A stretch of 64,000 bases of DNA from Branchiostoma floridae (taxonomy: Eukaryota > Chordata > Leptocardii > Amphioxiformes > Branchiostomatidae): NCBI RefSeq assembly GCF_000003815.2, contig NC_049980.1, forward strand, positions 22,457,249 to 22,521,248, read 5' to 3'. Below, in pieces: positions 35,901 to 47,300 of the stretch (within the stretch, counting starts at the first letter, position 1; every line of letters starts with the position of its first letter). A program made the translations under genes and the position numbers. A model generated the notes under the pieces. It did not search any database. It worked only from the letters and a program-made list of their open reading frames with translations, and was not told the DNA's origin.

Positions 35901-38900
35901 TTCCCCTAAAGAATTTTGTGGCGACTTTCCGTACAGGTACTGTCATACACATGGCTGTACTTAACATGTAACTTTGTCTATGTACCACTGATTAGTTACT
36001 TACAGTGTATGCTTATGTTAAAAGTTCATCTGTGTTGGTAAAAGTCATTGTTGAACTAGTTGAACTGTAATATCCAACACAAAAATTGGACTCTCACAAA
36101 TTTTCGACTGAACACCACCAGTTCAATCCTTGACGAAGACTGGTGCTGTTCAGTCAAAAATTTGGGTAATTCCAATTTTTGTGTTGGATATTACAGTTCA
36201 ACTAGTTCAAGAGTTTACACTTATGTTCATGACCCCCCACAGAGTCGGATGAGGAGCTGGAGCAGGTGACGGAGGAGGCTGTGCGGAACCTGCGGGACCT
36301 GTGCGAGGAGATTCCCGCGCCCGACTGGCAGAAGAGCGCCACCATCGTGGAGTCGTTCCGCCGGAGGCTGCAGGAGATCGCTCAGCACGAGTACGACGAG
36401 GAGGAGGAGGAGGAAGATGAGGATGATGAGGTGAGCACCTTCCAGTCTAACCCTAAGGCTTATCAGTCTCAGAAGTCTGTGTCTTTATATCATGGGTGTT
36501 TACAGCAGTGACAGTCCTCAGTCATACTGACAGTTATGGTCCTTATGTTGGTACCCATGGCCTTGTAGCTACCAAGTTTAACTGTCACATGTGGCTAAAT
36601 CTGTTATTTTATTGCATTTACTTTGGAGTTTTCACAAAGGAGCCCTTGTTTTGTGCATTGTACATTATTTATAGTTTTTGTGCCCTTTTGAATAAGCTAG
36701 TATCATTTATAACAGACTGATTACTAAAGGTAGAAGTCAAGTGGTACTAGCATCATTACCATTTTATTTGTTCAACACTTACATGTACATGTAGTGTTAG
36801 TGAAACCTGCACGTAACCCCTATTCAACAGCCTCAATAACGTTTGCATAATTAATTACCTACATAATATACATATAGACTTTCTGTCTGAGCTGATCACA
36901 CTGTTCCGTCTCCGTTGCTGTTGCATTGTGATGATGGCAGTTTTATTGTGCTTGTTGCCAAGATCAGAAACCTCATAATTCACCTTCCGACAAGTATGAC
37001 GTCTTATGTGTCACGCAAAATTGTTACAAGGAGTTTGAATGTTATCCATTGAATGACCTTTAAACAAAACTAGTTATTACATTTTTAAAAAGGTTACATC
37101 TTCATTCAGGGTCATGATATGGAGTTTAAGATGCATCTGAAAACAGCTGTTGGAAAAGGCTCTTCAATTACATTGTATATGTTCAACTTGATATATACTT
37201 TTGAAGGTGACCTGTTTCGTGTAACGTTAAGACAAAAGAACAAAGAACTTCAGTTCATCTGTCAAAACAGCAGTTAGAGGTACCATTTTTCACCCACTGT
37301 CAGTGTTTAATGCTTACTGAAAGGCAATAAAAACATACACTGTCAGATAAAACAAATACAAAAATCAGTCATCAACAAAAGTTTAGAGTTGTGAAATGTA
37401 TAGTACAACTACAGTATGAGCAGCACAGAAAAGACAGTGATAGACATTTTGTGACAGTTCTGAATGTTTTGTCCCATCTTCAGGATGAGGACAAGTTGAG
37501 TTCAGGAGATGAGAGCCAGGATGCAGAGTTCAGTGACCTGGAGGAGGCCAGCGGGTCAGGCTCAGCCTCCCCCAGCAGTCTGCAGGCTCTGTCTGCTGCC
37601 ACCTCACCTGGCGCCGCTTCTCAAGGTAGTGAGGAGTCTCCCAAGTCACACTCAACATCAGGACCAAGTCAGCAGGGACTGGCTGCCTCTACTTCACCTG
37701 GGACAGCCTCTCTTAGTGAGGAGTCACCTAGATCACACACAAAGGCAGGGATAAGTCAGAAGGGACTGGCTGATGTTTTGTCACCTGACACAGCCTCACA
37801 GAGGAGTGGGGGGTTACCAAAGGTGCACATAACATCAGGGAAAAGTCAGCTAGAGCTGTCTGCCACTATATCACAAGGAGAAGGAGCTGCTGTGAGATCA
37901 CCTGATGTAATCCTCCAAGTCAGTCAGGATTTGCCTAAAGCGCCCACTCCAACAGAGCAAAGTAAAACTGCAGAGCCGGAGGCAGTAGCTTCACAAGTCA
38001 GCAAGGAGTTGCCAAAGATCTCTGGAAGGGGCCCTGACATAGCCTTGCAAGGCACAGGGGAGTCACCCGGGGCCTCCATAACAATTGAGGAGGGTAAAAC
38101 TGAAGGCCTAGAAACAGCAACAGAGATGGCTGGCACAGATATAGGAAACACATCAGGTGTAGAAATTGGTCAATTGAATGTATCAAGTCAGAGAGATGGT
38201 GCAGCAGACCAACTCAGACAAGACCTTGGGAACAACACAGTTGAAGTGGAAGACAGTAGAGACAGTAATGACAGCAGAACATTGAGAGGATCAATGCAGG
38301 ACAATGCTATTAACCAGAAGGGTGAGAAAGTCACAGAAGATCACCACACAACTTCATCTGACTCAGGAAGGCAAAGTATTCCTAAGGAATACTCAGAAAC
38401 TCATGATCACCATGAAGTGGGTGCAGCTAGTGATAGAAATGTTCCATCCTCTCTTGGAGGTGGAACTTCAGATACTGTACAAGAAATGACAGCAGACTCC
38501 TCACAAGAAATAGATAAGGAGGAGAATGAAACAGACACTTTAAGACACAAGGAAGATGTCTCTACAAGGTCTGAGGGGGAAGATGAAAAGATGGAGGCTA
38601 CTGAAGGTCAAGATCAAGCAGAAGAAAAGGGCAGCAGTGGAGATGGGACTATCCTGTGGACAAGGTACTTATTCTTAGTAATCTGTATGTACATTTTGCC
38701 CTATCATTTTTATATAAGGTATATCAGTCAAGACTGCCCACAAAGACTACTAAGGCATAGATATAAAGGCATAATAAAATCTGTCAAAGAAGTTTAAACT
38801 GCAATAGATAGCATAATACTCTTCCATTTGTGCATAAAGTCGTTTGGTTTACATTGAATATTAATAGGTTGTTGCCTCAAATGAGGTTTGTCAAGCAGTT

Positions 38901-39615
38901 TTAGTGTAAGAAACCTTAGTGTGTGCCAGGGAGAAGGCTGGATATATACTCACCAGTACTTCTGTGTTTGTACAGAGACCAGGACAGAACCCTTCTACAA
39001 GCCTGTCAGCAGCAGGGAGCCACTGCAGAAACCTTCGCTGTAGTAGCAGAACAGCTGGGAGATAGGACTCCACAACAGGTTTGGTTATAGATTACCAGCA
39101 CTATTGTCAAGTCAAGTTAGGCTAGACAAGTCTTGCTACTACTAGTTTCCAAGGGATGGTCCACTTTGTTTTGTTAGGGAAAGATATCCTCTCAAGATAT
39201 TTTATATCAGTTCCATTATTGTACAAAGAACTTGAGAAAATCTGTATCATCTAATGTCACCGAAGGTTTGACATCCAGATACAAGTATGTAGTAAGATAC
39301 AACTGATAATGAAACAAAAAAGTTAATTAAACAACTAGATAAAACTAGACATTTCAGGCACATTCTCTTTATCTTGGAGCAGTGACCAAGAATCTGTTAA
39401 ACAAGTGTTGAACCAGCATGGCCTGACTTTCTTTATGTCTTTGATTTGTACTTGTGCTTGACTAGGTGACGGACCGTTTTATGGAACTGATGGCGCTGTA
39501 CCACCAGCAAGGCACGTCCACAGATGAGGAGACAGGCACAGATGGGGAGACTGAGGAGGAGGAGGGGAGCGAGTACTCCACTGAGCAAGACCCTGGAGAT
39601 GTGGAAGATGACTGA
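20981..39615 (+). CDS. GON4L: GON4L orthologue (GON-4-like transcriptional co-repressor)
   Basis: Thirty in-phase exons: 20981-21473, 21775-21913, 22229-22345, 22682-22732, 23003-23053, 23295-23366, 23705-23748, 23978-24119, 24445-24582, 25400-25589, 26079-26192, 26522-26681, 27054-27222, 27712-27798, 28493-28715, 28839-28983, 29369-29528, 29962-30078, 30495-30597, 30947-32379, 32754-32937, 33339-33567, 33801-33927, 34470-34586, 34921-35024, 35304-35770, 36243-36430, 37484-38664, 38976-39078, 39466-39615. The product is about 2,330 residues, close to vertebrate GON4L. Family landmarks are TTNVKSILHRVITNESVVA, RTRSKCPLKDTP...APDIT, AVRITKKEVNELMDEL, the YARP-type region (SKVFMYPALLP, AEDNLLALGM, RIRIKNL), LPKGFVPV, two PAH repeats (33339-33927), MGDFEEI, a Cys cluster CKCECHE...CVAC (35304 on), and a C-terminal SANT module (38976-39500). 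GON4L works in the nucleus in YY1/SIN3-type repression. The first coding exon needs a frame correction or another start (see findings). The exon 12 donor (gtcaga) is weak. Confidence 0.93.
24718..25074. mobile_element. Foldback MITE flanked by TTAA
   Basis: A 357-bp sequence folds on itself almost end to end. It starts AGGCAACCTTAGCAATAT and ends ATATTGCTTAGGTTGCCT, with TTAA on each side (24714-24717 and 25075-25078). The TTAA target is characteristic of piggyBac-type transposition. It has no ORF and lies in the GON4L intron between exons 9 and 10. Confidence 0.7.
27826..28175. repeat. AT-rich intronic stretch with recurring ttgcatgtaa-type words
   Basis: Words such as ttgcatgtaa, acttgcaattt and ttgcaattttgcatg recur in both orientations in the GON4L intron between exons 14 and 15. 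Ends and family are not clear. Confidence 0.3.
33133..33307 (+). pseudogene. Decayed tandem copies of the start of GON4L exon 22
   Basis: About 33193-33307 repeats the pyrimidine tract, the AG acceptor and the first 75 or so bases of the PAH exon (GKYHEVLQVFHQGHQEGR) with few differences, then runs into TAA where the real exon continues. A shorter third piece (gcagctgtacctg... at about 33136-33185) precedes it. The period is about 125 bp. No proper donor follows the copy, so it is an exon fragment, not an alternative exon. Confidence 0.75.
34720..34755. repeat. (GAAT)n microsatellite
   Basis: Eight or so GAAT units with one substitution, in the GON4L intron between exons 24 and 25. Confidence 0.8.
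36051..36210. repeat. 160-bp foldback (hairpin) element
   Basis: The left half from TTGAACTAGTTGAACTGTAA is mirrored by the right half ending TTACAGTTCAACTAGTTCAA, with a central loop around 36122-36138. Pairing is nearly continuous. It lies in the GON4L intron between exons 26 and 27, about 30 bases before the acceptor. It has MITE-like structure, and no clear target duplication was seen. Confidence 0.7.
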
Positions 39616-40455
39616 GTCTCAGTGGAGATCAGCACTGAGCCACTCTGCAGAATCAAGTAATGCAAGATGAATAAGACCAGTTGACATGCTTCTAACTTTT
39701 TGTTGCAGACTTTTCAATATTTTTTTCTTGCCTGTGTGTGACAAATATTGCACAACTTATGCGCATACAAATGTATGATATTCCCTAGCCTTGTATGATG
39801 TATATATATTTTTGACAAAATGAACCTTAAGATATACATGTATGATATACATGTATATGTAAAGCACACAAAGTGGAAAGTAGCAGCATTAAAGTCCTAA
39901 GGCATATGTTTACATGTTTTCTTTTGCCAATGTGTATTATGAATTGTTTGTGTATTCAAACTTTGTTGAATACCTGAGCCTTGCCCATAGCTCTCAGTTG
40001 TATGAAAAGACATGTCTATGCTATGATTCAAACAAAGAGTTCTTTGTACATAAGATATTCCAGAGCAGGAAACACTGCTGATAGTATGAAGTGCATGCAG
40101 CAGGCATGACAATCATTCTGTGTTGGATGGAGGCATAGAGGGAGTGCTGCAAAATTGTGTACCTTCTTGTGAATATAATAATTTAGTAATCATACATATG
40201 ACTTGTAGTCATAATTGAATTGAAATGATCTGGAAAAGTATTTATTCTGCAAGTGCAGACCACCCTATTTGTTTTCAGCCAGTGTTGTTTTTGTGTTTTG
40301 CATGTACTGAAAGTGTTCTGTACACAACAATTTGTACATCTTGAGTTTTCAAGAGATGGAGTATGTCTTGAGATATACAATATCAATTGCTGTCACAATT
40401 TTGAGTGTTTTTGTTCCTCTGACAACACATTATTATTTGTTGCATTATGGATTAT

Positions 40456-40461
40456 AATAAA
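40456..40461 (+). other. Candidate GON4L poly(A) signal
   Basis: AATAAA about 840 bases after the GON4L stop codon. It is the best-placed canonical signal before the following repeats. Confidence 0.4.
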
Positions 40462-41149
40462 ACTAATGTGACCAGTAAGTGAGAATGACAAACTGTGGTT
40501 ATAAGGTTTATTTTCTCATTTGAGTTGTTGAATGCTTGCATGATTGGGCCATCACTATTACTCCTAGATTCTTCTAGATTTACTGGTGTGAATGTATATT
40601 TTGAAGTATCCCCTGATGGAAACACGGCTTCAACTGTTTTAGATTTGGGGCCATTGGAAATGCACATATCTGGACAGTGAATTCTTTGGTTGGCACCCTA
40701 TGTTCACAATACTATAGCCTGGTAACTCGAACCCTTCCCAAACCAACACAGCCAGTCAAGTTTGTTTGTACAGGGTGTGGCTGAGTACAGGGACAAGTGG
40801 GAGGTCAGGTAGTCAAGTGACTAAAAGGAAAGAAATCAAGACTGGTTTCTTGGTTACACGTAGGTGACTACCACCATGCAACCCAGTGAGAGGGTCCTGC
40901 TTTTTCAAACGGTTGTGGGAGAACCTTTTGAGATTGAAAATGACTTTGAAAATGAGAAAAAAAATTTGGTCTTGTGCACTACGCTATCTACACCTAACAG
41001 GAAATATAACCCTGTATCAGGACATCCAAGAAGCCTCTAAGTTCCACATCGTTGGTCATAACAGTGTAAGACAACACACAGGTCAAATACACACCGTTCA
41101 AATAAGGTAACTAATACTGGTAATTCACAGATATATACTAGTTGTTTAA

Positions 41150-41210
41150 AGACCCAAAGTGTCCGGTTGCTGAGCTGGGACTTGAACCCATGACCTCCTC
41201 CACCCGGTAG
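41150..41210 (-). repeat. tRNA-like SINE fragment
   Basis: On the minus strand gggttcaagtccc matches a tRNA B box and T-stem, with gctgagct-type sequence around it. No full tRNA fold can be drawn. Confidence 0.35.
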
Positions 41211-41344
41211 ATGTGTTTCCTTATAGGTTCATTAACCTGAGGAAACTAGTTTGGCTGTGGTTTGTATGTAGCTCACAAATTTTAAAAAGATTATGGTGCA
41301 TTTTTTATCACGATCTTGTTTGAGTATTTAGTTAAAATGTAGTA

Positions 41345-41602
41345 NNNNNNNNNNNNNNNNNNNNNNNNNNNNNNNNNNNNNNNNNNNNNNNNNNNNNNNN
41401 NNNNNNNNNNNNNNNNNNNNNNNNNNNNNNNNNNNNNNNNNNNNNNNNNNNNNNNNNNNNNNNNNNNNNNNNNNNNNNNNNNNNNNNNNNNNNNNNNNNN
41501 NNNNNNNNNNNNNNNNNNNNNNNNNNNNNNNNNNNNNNNNNNNNNNNNNNNNNNNNNNNNNNNNNNNNNNNNNNNNNNNNNNNNNNNNNNNNNNNNNNNN
41601 NN
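41345..41602. other. Assembly gap (258 N)
   Basis: Unresolved bases. The sequence resumes at 41603 in what looks like a tRNA-related repeat (gcagtgggtaacggcgctgc... ggctttgatcc), so the gap probably sits in repetitive DNA. Confidence 0.98.
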
Positions 41603-41900
41603 GTTCAAAGGGGCGAGACGGCAGGCAGCCGCAGTGGGTAACGGCGCTGCACTAGGCGGTGGCTTTGATCCACTCACACCAGGATGGAGCCCCTACACCA
41701 ATGTGGTGCTCAAGGACTTAGTGATTAGTACTCATTCTTACCTGAGTTGAGTGTAGAAATAGGTAGATCATTGAACACTAATTGGGGCCTGCTAGGGTTT
41801 CAAACCCAGAATCTTCAGATTCTAGGACAGCAACCATAACCACAAGACCCCATTGACAACACCCTAACCACAAGACCACATAGCCACCAGTTGTACTAGT
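41603..41900. repeat. SINE-like fragments next to the gap
   Basis: Plus-strand A-box-like gtgggtaacgg and B-box-like ggctttgatcc occur at 41626-41675. Around 41790-41880 a second tRNA-like piece (ggtttcaaaccc) lies in the opposite sense. Boundaries are unclear. Confidence 0.35.
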
Positions 41901-42766
41901 GCATGTAGGTCTTCTCTCATGTGTTCGTGCTTTAGGCAGACGTACGAAACGTAGGTAAACACTGAGTTCCCCCTACATCTGCTCGGTGATTGATTTTATG
42001 TGACGGACCTGTATAAGAAAACGTACATGTACTATAGACTGATTCTATGTTGGCTTTGCAAACCCGTCTCATCTCTGATATTGTATTTTATGCCACAAAT
42101 ATAACCATTGTGAATGTGACATTTTTGTGGTATTTGTGCATGCAGGTAATATGATTTTCTAAAAATTAAGCTCCATGCTGTTGGGTTTTTGTGTTGGATA
42201 TGAGTTTCGATTATCAAGAAAGGGGCGAGCCAGGAAAAGATCTCTCGGGCTGGCTTCTGTTGAATGTCAGTACATCTTTAAAGATGACCGTTTTTCTTCT
42301 TTGTGTAAGTATTTTGTTATAAATAAACTATTTTCTCCAAGTGTTGCCCCCGTACACGACCCCATCTGATTCGTCCCTATAATGTAATTGGTAGTGCTGT
42401 TACTACGCACCGCTAACAACACTGTACATACAGAGTGATGATGTGGTCACACGCTAGGGTAGGTCCAGCCCATTGTCTTGTCGTTTGGCACCATTAGAAT
42501 GTTTACCGAAGGTAGATGTAGATGTGTAGATCGTATTGTGGCCTTGTTTGCGGTCGGAGCATAAAGCATCATAATGGAGTGTGTACGAAATTAGAGAGGG
42601 AAAGTTGGATTACAGGTGTGGAAAACGTCGTGTAAATGTAATGTTGTGAAAGGTGTCGCGCATTTTTTCTATTTTTTAAAGTACGTGTATAACGTTACAT
42701 GTAACGTTACCATGTGAATGAAATGACCCAAGGACACCTTGAAATTTTCCTACTCTTAAAGCAGAG

Positions 42767-42925
42767 GTTCGGCTCCGGTTGATTTTGACGTGTTTTAGGC
42801 GTTTTTACCGGGCTTCCTTTCTGTGCGATTTTCTTCAATACATGTATGTCATCCAACCAAGGAAGACGCACAAATAGAAAGCCCGATAAAAACGCCTAAA
42901 ACACGTTAAAACAGTCGGAGCGAAC
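42767..42925. repeat. 159-bp foldback element
   Basis: The left arm from GTTCGGCTCCG through gtgttttaggcgttttta to about 42828 pairs with 42867-42925, which ends in cggagcgaac. The loop is about 38 bp. It is MITE-like, in the intergenic region upstream of SAXO, and has no ORF. Confidence 0.65.
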
Positions 42926-44320
42926 TGCTAGGAGAGTAACCTTTCCCTCGCATGGCAGGCTGTGTCATATGGAGATATAGGACCAGTGCACAGGCTGATA
43001 TCATTGACAATTGTGATACATGTATAAGAATTGACCAAACAAAATAACCACAAATCGTTTGGTTCGTATTCTTACCCAATGAAATAACCATCAATTGTTT
43101 ACTTGGCCTTAACACGCTTAGGCTGATAACCTGTGCCTACCGTTAATTATTATGACATGTAGATAGAGACGCATATGTAAAGATGGCCATTTTAGTTTTC
43201 CATTTGATCTGATACCAATAAAACTTCTATGAACACATATCAGGACTTCGTCGTGGGCCGGCAGCCATTTGAAAACGCCATGCTGCATGCAGCTTGGATT
43301 GCACCGTTGCACTCCCAGACTATCACTGTCTACGAATACTAGTAACTTCTTGTCGGTACCCTCTAAACATAAACAAAACAAAGTAAAACTTTAACCTTGA
43401 CATACCTATCTAATTTGGCAAGGCGCGCGTGTACGTGCACATCTTCAGCGCATGCGCAACCAGGAAGATTTATAGCGTTACGTTGTGGATGACGTCAGGA
43501 AAATCACCTAGTTGAGCCACTTAGTATGAATCTCATTTCAAATGATATCAAACAGCAAACGCAAAACATACACATGCAAATAGAAATGATAAAAGTTAGT
43601 GCAAACAGTGGAAATATTGAAATTTGTCATACTATTTACATTGTATTTTTCATTATCCACCTGTACAGGAGTTTAACCTGCCGAAAGTAAATATAGAGAG
43701 CCAAGATTCCTCTCCAATTACGCGTTAGCCGAGGAGAAAGCAATTCGTCTGACACTTTTAAAGAAAATTCTTCTGCATTTGCGTACACCATTCTAACGTG
43801 GCCACTAACTGCGCCAAGTTTACGATACAGTAGGGGGCTTTGTGAAACTCGGTTGGGTACACAGTCACCTGTCATTTGACACAGCGCGAAAAATGAATGA
43901 AAACAACATTGAGTCGCCTTGTAACCATTTTCGACTTACAAACGCCAAAGACAATAAAACGTGCATCTCCTTGGATTTCCTCAACTTGATCTTTCAAACC
44001 ACGGCACGTCTTGCCGGTGTTTTGCCAAGGTGTAAAACAGTAGCTCAGGTGTATTAAGCTCCGCCCACGAGGGGGCGTGGCCTATGGGTGAGCGACGGCG
44101 GTCAATTGTATCAACAAAGCCTGCTCATTACCATAACAAAGCCGCGTACATGGCGACCGAAAGCTTCCCTCGCTACGCGGTAAACAGACCCGCACACAGT
44201 TCAGCTAAAAACCCGGCCACACGTTGAAGTGCCAAGGTTTCTCGTTGCTTCACCCGCGCACTTCACACCTTGGAGGACCTTTTCAAAGTCATCTGGGAGA
44301 TCTTGTGAGATCCAGACAAC

Positions 44321-47300
44321 ATGGTGAAGCGGTGCATCTGTGAGATCTGTACATGCGGGTGAGTACATACGGTATAGCACGACAGCAGTTAGCGTGTGTG
44401 TTATGTGTGTATACTGACAACCTGGCTAGCTTGGCGCGAACAGGTGGTGTGTGTATCGGGCCTTCATACAATTCCCCACCGCAGTATTGCAGATAGTTTC
44501 CCCCATGGTAATGCGTTCTAAGTGATCTATAGTACAGCCTACAAAATGTGACATACTATCACGGTTTTACCGGGTGTTTTATGGAGAAATTTGTGTTTGG
44601 TTCGTAGTCGCTGTGTCGTGGTCGCCATGTTTTAACCTGTTCATTGTGCCGAATGTTTATTTAACGCCCTCAGTGTGAGCTTCAATACTCAGTGTACACT
44701 AGCAACGCATCGTGGCATTATCAAACAATGGCACAGGGTTAAACATCAGCGGTTTATCAATGCTGACACAACAAGGACTTGACACTTTTCTTATTCTTAT
44801 TCATTTCATTCCCTTTCATATTTAACGCTGCGGAAACCCAAACGTTAGTTACTAAGCAGGGAGCATTATCAAACAGATCGATTAAGAAACAAAGTACTAA
44901 TGAAAACTCAAAGTTTACACAACGTTTTGTTCTTGGTTTTTTTAATTTGTGTCGTTTCAAGCTAATGCCAATTTTCACTAAACGTGGCAAGCGGTTTGGA
45001 AGTTTAACCTTAATTACTGGATTGAATAATGACGTTTAGAAAGTGTATCTAGTTAACTACCAGATAACAAAAGTGTTTGTAAAACATGATCCCAAACAGC
45101 CGGTACCTGGGATTACGGGGAATGTCATGCTTATGTTACCGGGCGTAGTTCCAACCTTTCCTTTAATGATGTTTAATGGGACCTTTTGGCGTGTAAATGT
45201 TTGTAAGGACTTGCATGGCAACCATGGTTGACAGCCAAGGTTATTTCCAGAGAGCAGACGATTTCTTTGGCTTTAATTTGCTCACATAGGTGAAATTCCT
45301 GTCTTGAAGAGTTAAGATGTTGCCAGGGATCACAGTTGCTGAAATGCAGTATGTAGGAGGACTCAATTAAAACTTGGCTTGTGTAGAAGCTATATATATA
45401 AGAAAAGGAGAGGTTAAGAAGATGCACTTGAACCACTGTGCAATGTCACGGCAACCACAGATACTTTATGGTACTTTAATAGGACTCTTTATTTACGGTA
45501 GTTACCAAGAAATTGTCCTCCAAAAGTTGTGGTTGATTTTCACTCTAGATCATGTTGGTTGATACAGATTGGCATTTTATCAGTGCAACAGCAAAATTAA
45601 TATTTATATCAAAATTATACCAAAGACTGCATCGTACAAACATTTCAAGAATATTCAAACAACTATTTCCTTGCTTGTTGTTTTGTCATCACTACCTAAG
45701 CAAGAATTAGATTAAGAGGTGTGACAATATTTCTTATCCAATTGGCTTTTAAATACTGGGGAAATGCTTGCACAAAACAGTAGCAGTTTTATGGCTAGTT
45801 TATGACTCTATTGCTGTGTACACGGCATAGCAACAGTCGATAATTTGTGTACCAAAGCAACCACGCCAGCTACCGTGCTGAAAGCGAACACGTAAAGACG
45901 CCAGACAAAGTAATGATAGATGGTTGCTACCTTGATGTAGCGTCATCAAAAATTCATCACATAATTATCCATTGTAGTGCACAGTGGCGGTATTTCAGTG
46001 TACATGCCTACACACCCTTAACAACGTCTCTGTAGTGGAGAATTGCGTGAAAAATCACAATCCATCAAGAACGTTTGGAGGGGTTCAATTGGACAGGAAA
46101 ATTGGCATCTACTCTAGGAAAAAAGACTCAAAAAGGATAAAAATTAGAAAGTGCAAATTGCAAAATGCCCCAGGGGAGAAAAAAAGAGACACGCATGTTT
46201 TTCTCATGAAGTTTTTCTGTTCTGCTGCAAATAATCTGTCGGCAGTTCGCCGCTCTTCCCTTCTGTGTCACATCCATGATCATGCAGATAATGGATCCCG
46301 ACAGCAGCACACATCTGACCTCACAAGGACAGACTGCAATAATCTATACACGAACAAAGAAGCTTTCCGCGCGCAGCCTTTAGTAGATCCATGCCGCCTT
46401 ATCCAGACAATATTTATAGGGTACTCCTTGATGATAAAAGGCTGCGATACTGTGCCCAGCAGAGACTTTAGTACATTACGCACCATTATCTTTATGGATA
46501 AAGCTGAGAGGGTGGAAGAAGATAAGGGAATAGGGCTTATGGTGAGAGCCAATACTATAGTATTAAACACAAGGCCAGGTTATTCCAAGGGGTAATGGAT
46601 ACCTATCTTCGCCTTTAGCCACCTCAAAAATATGTTTTTTTAGTCCGACCCCTGTGCTGAATGAGTGTTTGGATGAAATTACTGGTAGTCTCTCTTAGCA
46701 TGCCTATGAGGTGCATCTTTGTATCAGCCTGGCTGAATGGTGTAAAATGTGTAAGTTTGGGTGGTAGAATGTGTTCATACACACCCATATTGAAGTCAGG
46801 CATGTATATTCAAATGTTGATTTCTTTCTTTTTCTCTCTAGGCGGCATCGCTGCCCGCATCGGCCGGCGGCCCCGATCGCAGGGCGCGGGGACCAGTGCA
46901 AACTGTCGGAGTACACCGAGCGCTACAAGAAACACCCCATGATGCCCACCGCATCCTTCAAACCAAAGGAGGAAGCGATCAGAGGACAAGGCAGGATGGA
47001 GGGAGTCACCACCTTCAAGTAAGGAGAGCTTTTATTCATACCAAAGGCAAAGGGACAAATAGGTCAGAAATGATAAAATTCCCTCCAAAACTGAAAGGGA
47101 CAAAAACATTTCTACTATTTTGACATTTCTGATGGAAATAGAATATCATACATTGTATCCAAATGAGACAATACATAAACATGAAAAGTCTCAATATCAA
47201 GCTATTTCATATTGGATTACCAGGACAACACAACACCCCTGCATGGCTGCCCATCACCTACAGNNNNNNNNNNNNNNNNNNNNNNNNNNNNNNNNNNNNN

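Larger units (their letters stand above)
39616..44320. other. Intergenic region between GON4L and the SAXO gene
   Basis: It contains the GON4L 3' UTR, an assembly gap, tRNA-like SINE fragments, a foldback element (listed separately) and the upstream region of the SAXO gene. A palindromic GCGCATGCGC (43448-43457) matches the core of an NRF-1 site. No coding exon is supported; the small ORFs are not conserved-looking. Confidence 0.5.

Noticed and set aside
41291-41677. ORFs through the N runs at 41.3 and 47.3 kb
   Set aside because: They are open only because N codons are not counted as stops.
45984-46595. 203-codon plus-strand ORF in SAXO intron 1
   Set aside because: Long for AT-rich DNA, but composition is irregular, no domain or signal is recognisable, and it has no promoter or splice context. 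Treated as chance.
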